From Streptomyces tubercidicus (GTDB lineage: Bacteria; Actinomycetota; Actinomycetes; Streptomycetales; Streptomycetaceae): a DNA stretch of 64,000 bases. The notes below the pieces were generated by a model. The model worked only from the letters and a program-made list of their open reading frames with translations. It was not told the DNA's origin and made no database searches. Position 1 is the first letter of the stretch. Each line of letters begins with the position of its first letter. Of this stretch, positions 56,064 to 64,000 are shown piece after piece. Both the position numbers and the translations under genes were made by a program. The stretch covers positions 4,154,001 to 4,218,000 of the forward strand of contig NZ_CP114205.1 of assembly GCF_027497495.1 (NCBI RefSeq), written 5' to 3'.

Positions 56064-56387
56064 CGCCATGGTCGGCCGAGGTGTACGGCGCGACCGCGCG
56101 CGAGAGTGCCGTTCGCGCGGGCGAGAACACCGTTCGCCCTCCGGCTGTCGTCCCCTGACGGTCTCGGCTACTGCGTACGGGTGGTGTTCATCAGAAGAAC
56201 GCCGCTCCGGGGGCGTCGGTCCGTGAATCCGCCCATTACGTACTCATCATAAGAAAACGCAACAGAAGCGACGCCATCCAAGTGGTGCACCGGGAAGCGG
56301 CGCAGCTGAAGCGAAGCAACAGAGGAAGCGCAACAGAAGTAGACGCAACGGATCTCTCGGGGAGATCCCGATCGAAAGTGAGGGGCC

Positions 56388-56936
56388 ATGGCTGCGACCA
56401 AGGTCATGAAGTTCTGGGCGGTGTGCCTTGTCGTGCTCGGCAAGCTGCTGGCATCGCTGGGTGTCTCCGCGGCGGCGTCGGCCGCGCGCCGGGACGCGGC
56501 ACTGTACGAGCGGACCCTGGGCAACGGGAACGCGGGCGGCAAGACCTCGGGCGGCGACGTCCCGGAGGCGGAACGCGACGCCGTGCCGGAGCCTCATCCG
56601 GAACGGCGGACCCATGCCGTACCCGCGCCGCGCACCGTACCGCTGTACGGCCAAGCCGGTCCCGCCCGGCGGGGGTTCGCCCGCCCGGAGCTGCCGCCGA
56701 CGATCAAGCAGCGCATCAGAGCCGAAGCGCATGGCACCTCGCCGGGCATGCGCAGCCGTCTCGCCTCCGGTACCGAGTCGCTGACGTCCGCTGAGCACAC
56801 CGCCCCGGCCGGGACCACGCCGGACGCCGACCGTGCCACCGCGGACGCGCGCTCCACGGACGCATGCTCTGCGGACGCACGCTCCGCCGTCATCCCGGCG
56901 GCCCGCAACCGTGCGCACACCGCTCGCTTCGTCTGA
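56388..56936 (+). CDS. Small membrane-anchored protein with disordered tail
   Basis: A 182-residue protein. GAGGGGCC precedes ATG 56388. One N-terminal helix (VMKFWAVCLVVLGKLLASLG) is followed by a long hydrophilic tail rich in Ala, Arg, Pro, Asp and Ser, ending in imperfect repeats (ADARSTDACSADARSA). It resembles a group of uncharacterised Streptomyces proteins (possibly DUF6344) that have the same layout. No enzyme motif is visible. Confidence 0.6.
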   Translation: MAATKVMKFWAVCLVVLGKLLASLGVSAAASAARRDAALYERTLGNGNAGGKTSGGDVPEAERDAVPEPHPERRTHAVPAPRTVPLYGQAGPARRGFARPELPPTIKQRIRAEAHGTSPGMRSRLASGTESLTSAEHTAPAGTTPDADRATADARSTDACSADARSAVIPAARNRAHTARFV

Positions 56937-57684
56937 GTCGTCGAAACCGAGCGGCAGTGCATGCCGAGGTGAGCCATGCGGCAGCGCATGGAGACCGCGT
57001 GGCAGCACGGAGAGACAGCGGCACGGAGAGATGAGCCATCGCAGCGGCATGCAGCGGTGCTTCACCAGAAACTGACGTAGCGACAGAGGCCAGAGGCCAG
57101 CGGCCAGAGGCCGAGCAGAAGTCGACACGTTCCACGTGAAACGTACGCAGGGGCGAACGACCTGAAGGCGCCGGGGCGGACGACGACCCGTAGAAACGGG
57201 CGACCCGGCACAGCGAGAGCCGCAGCGAGAGCAGCGGTGCCAGCCTGAGATGTGACAGCCCGAGACATCGCACGACCACAGACCTGAACCACCCCTCATC
57301 CCCCCCGGAGTTCTACCGCTCCGCCCCCGACCGGGCCCCCGGCCCTCGGGTGCGCCCGCAGCGGTGAGCCGGGGTGGCCGCGGGCCGGGCGGCGCCGCCC
57401 ATGCCCCGATACGTACCTCCGCGAGCCCGTGATGTGTCTCCGGGCAGCGGTGTCACGCCGATGAGTGCCCCTGCGGGCCCCGGCGACCGTGCGGTACATC
57501 TGCACCGGGTGACCCGCTTTTCGGTGCGGTTCGCCCGGCCCTTACGGCTGGTGTCCGCATAGCGCATCCCGTCTAAATGCCCTCGGTGTGCCCGGCCAAG
57601 GCCGGTGGAAGAATCCGCATATTGGTCGACTTCCTCTTGACTGCTTGGTAATGTCCGAGCACTTATTGTGACTCGGCGATATGA
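56937..57684. other. Long non-coding stretch with degenerate parS
   Basis: About 750 bases without a gene I can support. It includes purine-rich, repetitive text (CAGAGGCCAGAGGCCAGCGG and related copies near 57085-57115) and a degenerate parS at 57129-57142. Apparent long frames on the minus strand show no family features. Base composition is less GC-rich than the coding regions near its 3' end. Confidence 0.5.
57129..57142. promoter_or_regulatory. parS: Degenerate parS site 5
   Basis: GTTCCACGTGAAAC differs from the consensus at one base (position 4) and lies in an 18-bp near-palindrome. ParB may bind it weakly. Confidence 0.6.
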
Positions 57685-57952
57685 AGCAGCCGCCCGGGGT
57701 CATCCACCGTTCGAAAACCGGGGGTGGAGCACGGTAAGCGTATTCCCAGTGGGCGGGTGCTCACGATCCTGGCGGAACGTCTCGGGGCCGAGGTGGCGGA
57801 GATATCGGGAGCCGCAGCGCCTTCCGAAAGCACCGGACCGGTCCGCCGGATACTTCCGCTATTCCGCAGATCTCTTCCGGCGGGCCCAGGCATACCGGCA
57901 CGCGGAGCGGGCCCGGGAACGGCTGATGGAGCTCATCGAAAAGCGGGTCTGA
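57685..57952 (+). pseudogene. Remnant of an XRE-type HTH regulator
   Basis: One frame reads STVRKPGVEHGKRIPSGRVL and then TILAERLGAEVAEIS, the recognition helix and last helix of an XRE/Cro HTH domain, but it has no N-terminal half and follows a stop at 57682. A second frame from about 57850 reads as a regular helix (LFRRAQAYRHAERARERLME) to a stop at 57952. The simplest reading is a truncated gene with a frameshift near 57840-57860. Confidence 0.45.
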
Positions 57953-58050
57953 CGCCCTCCGGGCCAACGGCGCCGCCGCGCGGAATCTTTCCGTATTCCG
58001 CGCCTCGCCGCCCCCGCCTTCCTGCCTCCACGCCATATGCGGCAGCCGCG

Positions 58051-58233
58051 CTATTTCTTTGCCTTCTTCTTTCCGATCCCCAGCAGGGCGAACAATGCCT
58101 CGGCGGCGCCGACGATCGCCAGTATCAGCCCGGCCTTGTGGAGCGAGATGACCGATGACTCCACTTCCTCCGTGGTCAGCCAGAGGGCCAGACCTGCAAT
58201 CGCCAGGACAACGCCTAAGCCAATACCCTTCAT
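58051..58233 (-). CDS. DUF6458-like two-helix membrane protein
   Basis: A 60-residue protein with two hydrophobic helices (GIGLGVVLAIAGLALWL and AGLILAIVGAAEALFALLG) separated by an acidic loop (TTEEVESSVISLHK) and a Lys-rich tail. This layout fits the DUF6458 family of small actinobacterial membrane proteins. GAGGGAAAC precedes ATG 58233. Function is unknown. Confidence 0.8.
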   Translation of the reverse strand: MKGIGLGVVLAIAGLALWLTTEEVESSVISLHKAGLILAIVGAAEALFALLGIGKKKAKK

Positions 58234-58441
58234 GTGTTTCCCTCGTCCCGTGTGATGGTGTCGAACTCCTTGCAGGGACCAGGATTCCGCCCGTCCGGCA
58301 CATTCGGATCATCCGCAGGTAGGCACTTTCCGCCCGTCATCTGTCACTTTCTATGTACTCCCGGCCCGGGGCAGGGGCGGCTAGAGGACGAATAGGAGAG
58401 GCCGGGAGAAAATCAGGGGCCGGTCGGGGCCGCTCCACCAG

Positions 58442-59710
58442 CTAGGGGTCCTGGGACAGCGGAAGCACCGCCCGCACCCGCCACCGACCCGGGGCGCGGG
58501 CGTCGGGGCCCGCGTCGAAAGTGCCGCCGACCAGGGCGGCCCGTTCGGACATCCCGGCGAGCCCGGCGCCCGCACCGGTCGTCAGCCGCGCCACGGGGCG
58601 CTGCCGGGCGCGGCCGTCGGGGCGGGCCAGTGGGCTGTCGACCGAGATGGTCAGCTGCTCGGGGCCGGTCTCGCAGTGGATCCGCACCTGCCCCGCCGAC
58701 GCGTGCTTGAGGACATTGGTCAGCGCCTCCTGGACGATCCGGTACGCCGTCACCTCGATCACCGACGACACTTCGGGGAAGGTCTCGGGGATGTCGGTGT
58801 GCAGGGTCAGGGCCGCCGCGTCGGCGGCCGGGCGGGCCTGTTCGACCAGCGCCGCCAGCGCGTTCAGCTGCGGCCGGTCCCAGTCGTCGGCCTCCCCCCG
58901 GTCTGACCGCAACAGCACCACCATGCGGCGCATTTCGGCCAGTCCCTGGACGCTGTTCTCCCGGATCACCGAGAGCGCCTCCCGCACCGGATCGTCGGCG
59001 GCCGTACCGTCCTTCTCCCGCTGAGCCTCGGTCAGGGAGAGCACGGCGCTGGAGTGAATGGCGATCGCACTGAGATGGTTGGCCACCAGATCGTGCAGCT
59101 CACGAGCCATACGGGTGCGCTCGGTCTGCAGCACGGTCTTGCGGTCCAGCTCCGCCAGCCGGTCGATCTGGGCGGCCCGCTGCCGCTCGGCATCTGCCCG
59201 CTCCTTGTGGTTCCGGATCAGCACCGCGGTCCATACGGGAGAGACGAGCACCAGCGCGACGAGGACACCGACCGTCACGCCCTCGGAGCGGTCGCGGATG
59301 AGGACCAGGACGACGGTGGTCGCCAGGGTGGCCGCGATGGTGCCGAACTGGAGGACCTGGCACAGCCATGGGGCGCCGTACAGGGCGGCGGCATACAGCA
59401 GGTCCGTATAGACGAGGAGAGGGACGAGGAGGGGGCCCAGGCCACCCCCGGCGGCTATCTGCACGCCGACGGTGAGCGTGCCGACGGCGACCGCGGTCAG
59501 CGGCATGGTGCTGCGGAAGGCCGTCGCGCCGCACAGCACGAGCACCGGCAGCACGGCCTGCCAGGCGGGGAGATTGCCGCCCATGACCCGTGGCCCGCCC
59601 AGGACGTAGAGGATCAGACAGCCGGCGAGGAAGCCCACTGCCAGTCTCAGGTCACGGAGCGGCAAGGGGAGGCCGCGCACAGGTGTATTGGTGAAGGGAC
59701 GGAACCACAC
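58442..59710 (-). CDS. Sensor histidine kinase (HisKA_3/NarX class), orphan
   Basis: About 422 residues from GTG 59710; the start is uncertain and GTG 59680 is possible. Several membrane helices fill the first 170 residues. The dimerisation box ELHDLVANHLSAI holds the phospho-acceptor His, and the ATPase domain shows the N box EALTNVLKHA and a G-rich GAGAGLAGMSERAALVGG. This class partners with NarL/LuxR regulators, but none lies beside it, so it is an orphan or uses a distant partner. Confidence 0.85.
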   Translation of the reverse strand: MWFRPFTNTPVRGLPLPLRDLRLAVGFLAGCLILYVLGGPRVMGGNLPAWQAVLPVLVLCGATAFRSTMPLTAVAVGTLTVGVQIAAGGGLGPLLVPLLVYTDLLYAAALYGAPWLCQVLQFGTIAATLATTVVLVLIRDRSEGVTVGVLVALVLVSPVWTAVLIRNHKERADAERQRAAQIDRLAELDRKTVLQTERTRMARELHDLVANHLSAIAIHSSAVLSLTEAQREKDGTAADDPVREALSVIRENSVQGLAEMRRMVVLLRSDRGEADDWDRPQLNALAALVEQARPAADAAALTLHTDIPETFPEVSSVIEVTAYRIVQEALTNVLKHASAGQVRIHCETGPEQLTISVDSPLARPDGRARQRPVARLTTGAGAGLAGMSERAALVGGTFDAGPDARAPGRWRVRAVLPLSQDP

Positions 59711-59845
59711 ACCAGGACAGTACGACGGCGTATCACCTGTCCTCCTGGCCCTGCGCCCGAATTCGGGCCGGTCCGCCGTACATCGAAGTATGTAGCCGCA
59801 CATCGGCAGGAGGGATGACCCGAAGGCTCCGGGGGACTGCATGCT

Positions 59846-60211
59846 TTGGGCTGTCCCGTGCTGCGCGGCCTGGTGCGCTGTCCGGGACTCAACGGCTATT
59901 CCCGGGGCACCCTCGACGGCGCGGCCCGCCGTCGGCTGCGCCCCGCCGCCGCACGCGACCGCCTCGTCACCCGTTTCTGGGTACGTAAGGATGCCGCCCT
60001 ACAGGCGGTCGGCTGTGGACTGTCCCTCGCGCCGGAGCGTATCGAGGCGGGGTTCCACGGCGACCACGGAACGGTCCGCGTCCCGGGTTTCCACGGCGCC
60101 GAAGTCCTGTTCTCGGGACGGAACTTCGCGTTCTCCGCCGCGTATGAGTGCGCCGTCGCCGTCCCGGAATCCCTCGCGCTCACCCCGTCTTTCTCTTATT
60201 CGGCCGGGTAA
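59846..60211 (+). CDS. Putative small protein of unknown function
   Basis: A 121-residue frame (TTG 59846; GTG 59858 also possible) with the high third-position GC of real genes here. It shows no signal peptide, membrane helix or family motif; VRVPGFHGAEVLFSGRNFAF is a beta-rich stretch. No good ribosome-binding site is visible. It is divergent from the histidine kinase. Confidence 0.35.
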   Translation: MGCPVLRGLVRCPGLNGYSRGTLDGAARRRLRPAAARDRLVTRFWVRKDAALQAVGCGLSLAPERIEAGFHGDHGTVRVPGFHGAEVLFSGRNFAFSAAYECAVAVPESLALTPSFSYSAG

Positions 60212-60376
60212 TTGCCGTTTCCCGCAGGAATTCTGGGGCCAGCCGGGTGAAACCTCCGCATGTCGCGGGTCCCGGACACGGCAAAAACCATATTGCCGGG
60301 TTAGTTGGTGCGTGCCCACCGGTCGTGGCGAGTACCGCGTCACGGCGTTGCCGGAGCACTGCGGAGGATTGCCGTC
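60212..60376 (+). promoter_or_regulatory. Structured leader of the rpf gene
   Basis: The leader contains GCCGGGTGAAACC, reminiscent of part of the ydaO (cyclic di-AMP) riboswitch found upstream of many actinobacterial rpf genes, and a hairpin CGGCAA/TTGCCG (60279-60298). The other conserved ydaO segments are not visible, so the riboswitch identity is unproven. Confidence 0.3.
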
Positions 60377-60994
60377 ATGCCGTCGCCCCTCGCCAAACGG
60401 TCCGTCGAAACGCTCCTGTCCGTGCTGCTGGTCGTGCTGAGTGTGCTGGGCGGCGCGGGGGCCGCGGCGGCCGCCCCGCCGGGGGGCCCGGCACCGGACT
60501 GGGAGCGCATCGCCGCCTGCGAGAGCAACGGCCGCTGGCACATCAACACCGGTAACGGCTACCACGGCGGACTGCAGATCGACCCCGCCACCTGGCGCGC
60601 TTACGGAGGCCGTCGCTACGCGCCGCGCGCCGACCTCGCCACCCGCGACGAGCAGATCGCCATCGGCGAGCGCATCGTCCGCGACCGCGGGCTGTCCGCC
60701 TGGCCCAACTGCGCCCGGACCACCGACAACGGCGACAGCAGCTCCCGTGCCATGGAGCAGACCCCGTCGGCCGATCCGGCACCGCAAGCGGCACCCCGCA
60801 CCCGCAGCCTCACCTCTCACGGCCGCACCACCGCCCGCACCTATGTGGTGCAGCCCGGCGACTGCCTCTCCGTCATCGCGGAACGCCACCACACCCCGGG
60901 CGGCACCAAGGCCCTGTACGACCTGAACAAGCACTCTCTCGACCAGGGACCGGACCACATCTACCCGGGGCAGCGGCTGCGACTGCGGTCCTGA
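60377..60994 (+). CDS. Resuscitation-promoting factor-like muralytic protein with LysM
   Basis: About 205 residues. A signal peptide (about 1-35) leads into an Rpf/transglycosylase-like domain (PDWERIAACESNGRWHINTG, YHGGLQIDPATW) with the catalytic Glu in ACESN. A Ser/Thr/Pro linker joins a LysM domain at the C-terminus (TYVVQPGDCLSVIAERHH, IYPGQRLRL) that binds peptidoglycan. Such enzymes cleave peptidoglycan to restart growth of dormant cells or spores. GGAGG precedes ATG 60377. Confidence 0.93.
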   Translation: MPSPLAKRSVETLLSVLLVVLSVLGGAGAAAAAPPGGPAPDWERIAACESNGRWHINTGNGYHGGLQIDPATWRAYGGRRYAPRADLATRDEQIAIGERIVRDRGLSAWPNCARTTDNGDSSSRAMEQTPSADPAPQAAPRTRSLTSHGRTTARTYVVQPGDCLSVIAERHHTPGGTKALYDLNKHSLDQGPDHIYPGQRLRLRS

Positions 60995-61169
60995 GGGGGC
61001 GGCGCCGGACTGACTCCGCTGTCGGGGGGTGCTCCGGAGGGCCGTCACGGTGAATTCGCTGATCGGTGCGGGTGAATGCGCGGGACGGGCCGTTGCTCAG
61101 GCTTGGTGGATGGGGGCGTGGCCGGTAGCAAGACCGCGGGGTACCAACCGCGAGGTGCAGGAGCACACA

Positions 61170-61547
61170 GTGAAAAACATGGCACGCATCAACATTGTGG
61201 TGGCAGGGGCTTGCGGTTTGCTCCTGGCCGTCGGAGGGGCGTCGCCCGCACAGGCATGGGACGGGCCGTTCGACGGGGACGGTGTGTGGAACAGCGACAC
61301 GATTGCCAGCTTCCACGCCGGATTCAGCTGCCGTAACCGGGCCCGAATCTGCATCAACGGCCCGCTGAACAGCGGAAACGTCCGGAACTCGCAGAACGTG
61401 CACCTGTCCGGGAACAACACGGACAGCGGCAGCCCGACCAACGTCAACGGCAACACCAACGACGATGCCGGTGGCACGACCGGAGCCGAGAACAAGACCA
61501 GCAACGACTTCCAGCACATCGGCCGTAACGGTTCGCAGAGGCTGTGA
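61170..61547 (+). CDS. Secreted Asn/Gly/Ser-rich protein A
   Basis: About 125 residues from GTG 61170 (GGAG upstream). A signal peptide ends at ASPAQA-WD. The mature protein has two Cys in a short loop (FSCRNRARICINGPLNSGN) and a low-complexity tail of Asn, Gly, Ser and Thr (NNTDSGSPTNVNGNTNDD). It shares CINGxxxSGNxxNS and the NxN-rich tail with the convergent gene at 61794, so the two are related. The family is unknown; extracellular, perhaps envelope- or aerial-surface associated. Confidence 0.75.
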   Translation: MKNMARINIVVAGACGLLLAVGGASPAQAWDGPFDGDGVWNSDTIASFHAGFSCRNRARICINGPLNSGNVRNSQNVHLSGNNTDSGSPTNVNGNTNDDAGGTTGAENKTSNDFQHIGRNGSQRL

Positions 61548-61620
61548 CCCGATCCCGATCCCGATCCTGATCCGGTCCTGATCCGGTCCTGATCCCGATC
61601 CGGTCCTGATCCCGACCCAT
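61546..61620. repeat. GATCC-based short tandem repeat
   Basis: About ten copies of GATCCCG, GATCCTG or GGTCCTG in a row follow the end of secreted protein A. The array then runs into a hairpin. Similar short repeats are typical of slippage; a role in termination is possible. Confidence 0.85.
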
Positions 61621-61622
61621 CT

Positions 61623-61652
61623 CTCCGGCCCCGGTGTACTCCGGGGCCGGAG
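61623..61652. terminator. Hairpin terminator between the secreted proteins
   Basis: A 12-bp perfect stem (61623-61634 with 61641-61652) with a 6-base loop lies between the convergent secreted-protein genes. Confidence 0.75.
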
Positions 61653-61793
61653 GCATGTCCGGGCCGGGGCGCCGCATGGTTTCGGGCACACGACAAGCGC
61701 CCGGCGGGATCCGCCGGGCGCTCGGGGAAGGGCTGCCGAAGAGGGGCGCGGGCCGTAGCCGTATCAGGGGTCGGGCCTTGTATCAGGGGCCGC

Positions 61794-62204
61794 TCAGTGG
61801 AGGAGACGTCCCAGGATGTGCTGCACGCTGTTGCTGCTCCCAGAGGAGGCACCGGTCGCGGAGTTGCCGCTGTTGGTCGACCCGTTGGTGTTGGCGATGT
61901 TGCCGCTGTTGTTCGGGTTGCCGTGGTTGTTGAAGTTGCCGCTGTTCATGCTGTTTCCGCTGTGTACCGCGCCGTTGATGCAGGGGTGCGGCGACCTGAA
62001 GACCGGTGACTTGTAGTTGAAGTCGGCCAGGCGGTTGTTGCAGACCACCCCGGAGACCATGCCGGCCACCGTGCCGACATCGGCACCCACGGCGGCCGCG
62101 AGCAGGGAATCGCTCGGGATCACCTGGGCCTGGGCGATGCCGCTGCCGAGCAGCACCAGCCCGCACGCCCCGACGATGCTGCCCGCCTGCGCAATTCTTC
62201 TCAC
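61794..62204 (-). CDS. Secreted Asn/Gly/Ser-rich protein B
   Basis: About 136 residues. The signal peptide ends at GIAQA-QV. A hydrophobic Ala/Val/Gly region follows (LLAAAVGADVGTVAGMVSGV) and then two Cys (VVCNNRLADFNYKSP and PCINGAVHSGN) and an Asn/Ser/Gly-rich tail with repeated SGN and NSGN units. It is clearly related to protein A (61170), with the shared CINGxxxSGN core. Function is unknown. Confidence 0.78.
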   Translation of the reverse strand: MRRIAQAGSIVGACGLVLLGSGIAQAQVIPSDSLLAAAVGADVGTVAGMVSGVVCNNRLADFNYKSPVFRSPHPCINGAVHSGNSMNSGNFNNHGNPNNSGNIANTNGSTNSGNSATGASSGSSNSVQHILGRLLH

Positions 62205-62379
62205 GTCGCTCCTCGCCTCTTCGTCCTACGGGTGCCAGACGTATCGTGCTGCCGCGGTCGGCCCGTGTCCGCGTTCAACCCGCGGTGTGCGAAACCCCCG
62301 GCGGACACAATCAGCCGGGTGGCCCAACCCGCGCGGGGCCGCTCGCCGGCCGGTCGTCAGACGGCTGCCACACCGGGGC

Positions 62380-62667
62380 TCAGAGCACGAGCCGCTCCGG
62401 CATGGGCTGCGCCACCCCGTCCAGCTCCAGCGTGCACCGCGGCATGGAGGGGACGAGATGCGGCTGGCGCAGCAGGACCCGGAAGGGGTGGGCGGGCTCT
62501 TCGGGGAGTTCGCCGGTCAGCACGTTCATACCGGCGCGGTGTTCCTTCTGGTACGCGACCACCTTGCCGTCGACCAGCAGCTCGATCTCCCCGGACCGGC
62601 CGGGTCCGACGTTCACCGTGATCGAGTGGTCACCCTGATCCAGATGGAAGTGGTGTCTGTGCCCCAT
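62380..62667 (-). CDS. Small hypothetical protein
   Basis: A 95-residue protein with GGAGGTGCC before ATG 62667. It begins with a His-rich stretch (GHRHHFHLDQGDHSITVNVG) and continues as beta-rich sequence (GEIELLVDGKVVAYQKEH, RCTLELDGVAQ). There is no signal peptide or membrane helix. No family is recognised; a compact beta-sandwich is plausible. Confidence 0.7.
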   Translation of the reverse strand: MGHRHHFHLDQGDHSITVNVGPGRSGEIELLVDGKVVAYQKEHRAGMNVLTGELPEEPAHPFRVLLRQPHLVPSMPRCTLELDGVAQPMPERLVL

Positions 62668-62853
62668 GAGGCACCTCCGGCAGTTCGTCGGTCACGACCG
62701 GCGGCGCCGTCCTTGCCTCGCGGCGGCCGGTCCGTTCTTCCAGCCTAGGTTCCGCGAGCGACAATTGTGGTGGGTGCCGGGCGTCCGGTTCACGGAGCGC
62801 GGGTCGGCGAGACCTGCCCGGAGATCCGGGCACCGGGCCGGCAGGAGACGACG

Positions 62854-63984
62854 ATGAACGGGTCGGTCCGCGTCGGACATGTGGTCGGGGTACCGCTGCG
62901 TATGCACTGGAGCGTGCCGCTGCTGGTGGGCCTGTTCGCGTACGGACTCGGCCGGCAGGGCCTGCCTGTCTGGACGCCGGGCCGTTCGGACACCGTGTAC
63001 GCCGTCGCCGGGGTCGTGGGGGCCGCGCTGCTCATGGGCAGCCTGCTGCTGCACGAGACGGCCCACGCCGCGACCGCCCTGCGGAAGAAGATCTCGGTGC
63101 AGGACGTGACGCTGTGGGCGCTGGGCGGGACCACCCGGATGGGGCGGCCGCAGACCGCGGCGGCGGCCTTCGCGGTGGCGGTCAGCGGGCCACTGATCAG
63201 CCTGGTCATCGGCGGTATCGCGCTGGGGGCGGGGATCGGGCTGCACGGGCTGTCCGGCTGGGCGGTGCCCTCGGTCGTCCTGGCCTGGCTCGGCTGGGCG
63301 AATCTGTTCCTGGGCGTGTTCAATCTGCTGCCCGCGGTACCGCTGGACGGCGGACGGGTGGTGCAGGCGGTGCTGTGGTGGCGCACGGGGGACCGGGAGC
63401 GGGCGGATCTGGCGGCGTCCCGGGGCGGCCAGATCATGGGGCTGCTCCTGGTGGCCGCGGGCTGGATCTCCGTACTGCGCGGGACGCCGGGCGGACTGTG
63501 GATCGTCTTCATCGGCCTCTTCATCATGGTGGTCGCCGGCGCGGAGCGGCGCCGCGCGGCCCTGCACCGGTCCCTGCGGGGGCTCCGGGTCGGTGAGGCG
63601 ATGTCCGGTCCGGTGGCCACCGGCGCCGACTGGCTGACCGTCCAGCGCTTCATCGACGAGGTGGCCGTGCACTCCGCATACTCCGCGCTGCCGCTGCTCG
63701 ACTTCGAGGGCCGCCCCAGCGGCGTCGTGCAGCTGCGACGGCTCGCGTCGGTACCGGCCGCCGACCGGGAGACACTGCGGGTACGGGAGGTCGCGATCCC
63801 GCTTTCCCAGTGCGCGGTCGCCGCACCGGACGATCTGCTGACCGAGGCGCTGGACAAGCTGAGTCTGCGGACCGGCCCCCGCATCCTCGTCGTGGACGCC
63901 GGGCATCTTGTGGGGATCGTCACCGGGAAGGACATCGGCCGGCTGATGCAGCGCGAGACCCTGGGCGGCAAGGAGAACGCCTGA
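62854..63984 (+). CDS. Site-2 protease (M50) with CBS pair
   Basis: About 376 residues of the M50 family intramembrane metalloproteases. The active site is HETAH (67-71) in the second helix, and NLLPAVPLDGG (157-167) supplies the third zinc ligand, Asp165. Five or six membrane segments are visible. The C-terminal 130 residues form two CBS motifs (RVGEAMSGPVATGADWL and VREVAIPLSQCAVAAPDD) that may sense adenine nucleotides. Such S2P-CBS proteins cleave membrane-bound regulators. GGAGAC precedes ATG 62854. The target is unknown. Confidence 0.92.
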   Translation: MNGSVRVGHVVGVPLRMHWSVPLLVGLFAYGLGRQGLPVWTPGRSDTVYAVAGVVGAALLMGSLLLHETAHAATALRKKISVQDVTLWALGGTTRMGRPQTAAAAFAVAVSGPLISLVIGGIALGAGIGLHGLSGWAVPSVVLAWLGWANLFLGVFNLLPAVPLDGGRVVQAVLWWRTGDRERADLAASRGGQIMGLLLVAAGWISVLRGTPGGLWIVFIGLFIMVVAGAERRRAALHRSLRGLRVGEAMSGPVATGADWLTVQRFIDEVAVHSAYSALPLLDFEGRPSGVVQLRRLASVPAADRETLRVREVAIPLSQCAVAAPDDLLTEALDKLSLRTGPRILVVDAGHLVGIVTGKDIGRLMQRETLGGKENA

Positions 63985-64000
63985 CCGGCCTGCCTGCCCG

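Noticed and set aside
61170..62204. Chaplin or rodlin identity of the secreted Asn/Gly/Ser-rich proteins
   Set aside because: The chaplin domain and rodlin sequence features are absent; only small size and secretion are shared.

Overview
The window looks like a chromosomal segment of a Streptomyces-type actinobacterium. GC content is very high with strong third-position GC, GTG starts are common, genes are often coupled by ATGA/GTGA overlaps, and many products are typical of the group (AfsR-like SARP regulator, CGNR zinc finger, LCP, Rpf, TerD, DUF1876, VanZ). Four perfect copies of the 14-bp palindrome GTTTCACGTGAAAC, the streptomycete ParB site parS, plus one degenerate copy, suggest the origin-proximal core of the chromosome. 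I see no tRNA, rRNA, CRISPR array, insertion sequence or prophage.

Layout. 0-8 kb: aspS, a GT-C-like membrane protein, metG and a DHA2 drug exporter. 8-14 kb: a von Willebrand A protein of the TerF type, a Tat-exported PhoX phosphatase with a candidate PHO box, a membrane-anchored esterase and a VanZ-like protein. 14-21 kb: a lipoprotein polysaccharide deacetylase divergent from an osmoprotectant ABC transporter (two permeases and a binding lipoprotein); its ATPase lies convergently, separated by two parS sites and coupled to an orphan response regulator. An oxidoreductase and membrane proteins follow. 21-30 kb: secreted and membrane proteins, a CDF metal exporter, a tiny secreted peptide, and two large divergent NB-ARC/TPR (NLR-like) proteins. 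One is an AfsR-like SARP; the other begins with a short motif resembling bacterial amyloid-signalling sequences.

30-47.5 kb: a glycosyltransferase-like gene coupled to an unknown gene whose N-terminus is made of 27-bp repeats, then a cobalamin-biosynthesis island: cobL, cobM, cbiD, cobK, cobIJ, cobH, cobG, and cobN under a cobalamin riboswitch. The island is interrupted by a lower-GC patch with an orphan double-glycine-leader peptide and a small secreted protein, and by a toxin-antitoxin-like pair behind a perfect 26-bp palindrome. CobG, CobK and CobIJ all carry low-complexity insertions, and a 37-bp tandem repeat lies between cobG and cobH.

47.5-64 kb: envelope and stress genes: a DUF4097 lipoprotein, DUF1876, a CGNR protein, an LCP ligase, a BlaI repressor with an M56 protease, TerD, a desaturase operon, an orphan histidine kinase, an Rpf-LysM protein, two related convergent secreted Asn/Gly/Ser-rich proteins, and a site-2 protease with CBS domains. 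Three similar dyads (TCTACA-N4-TGTAGA type) suggest that one BlaI regulon joins the protease/repressor pair, terD, the desaturase operon and a small unknown gene.
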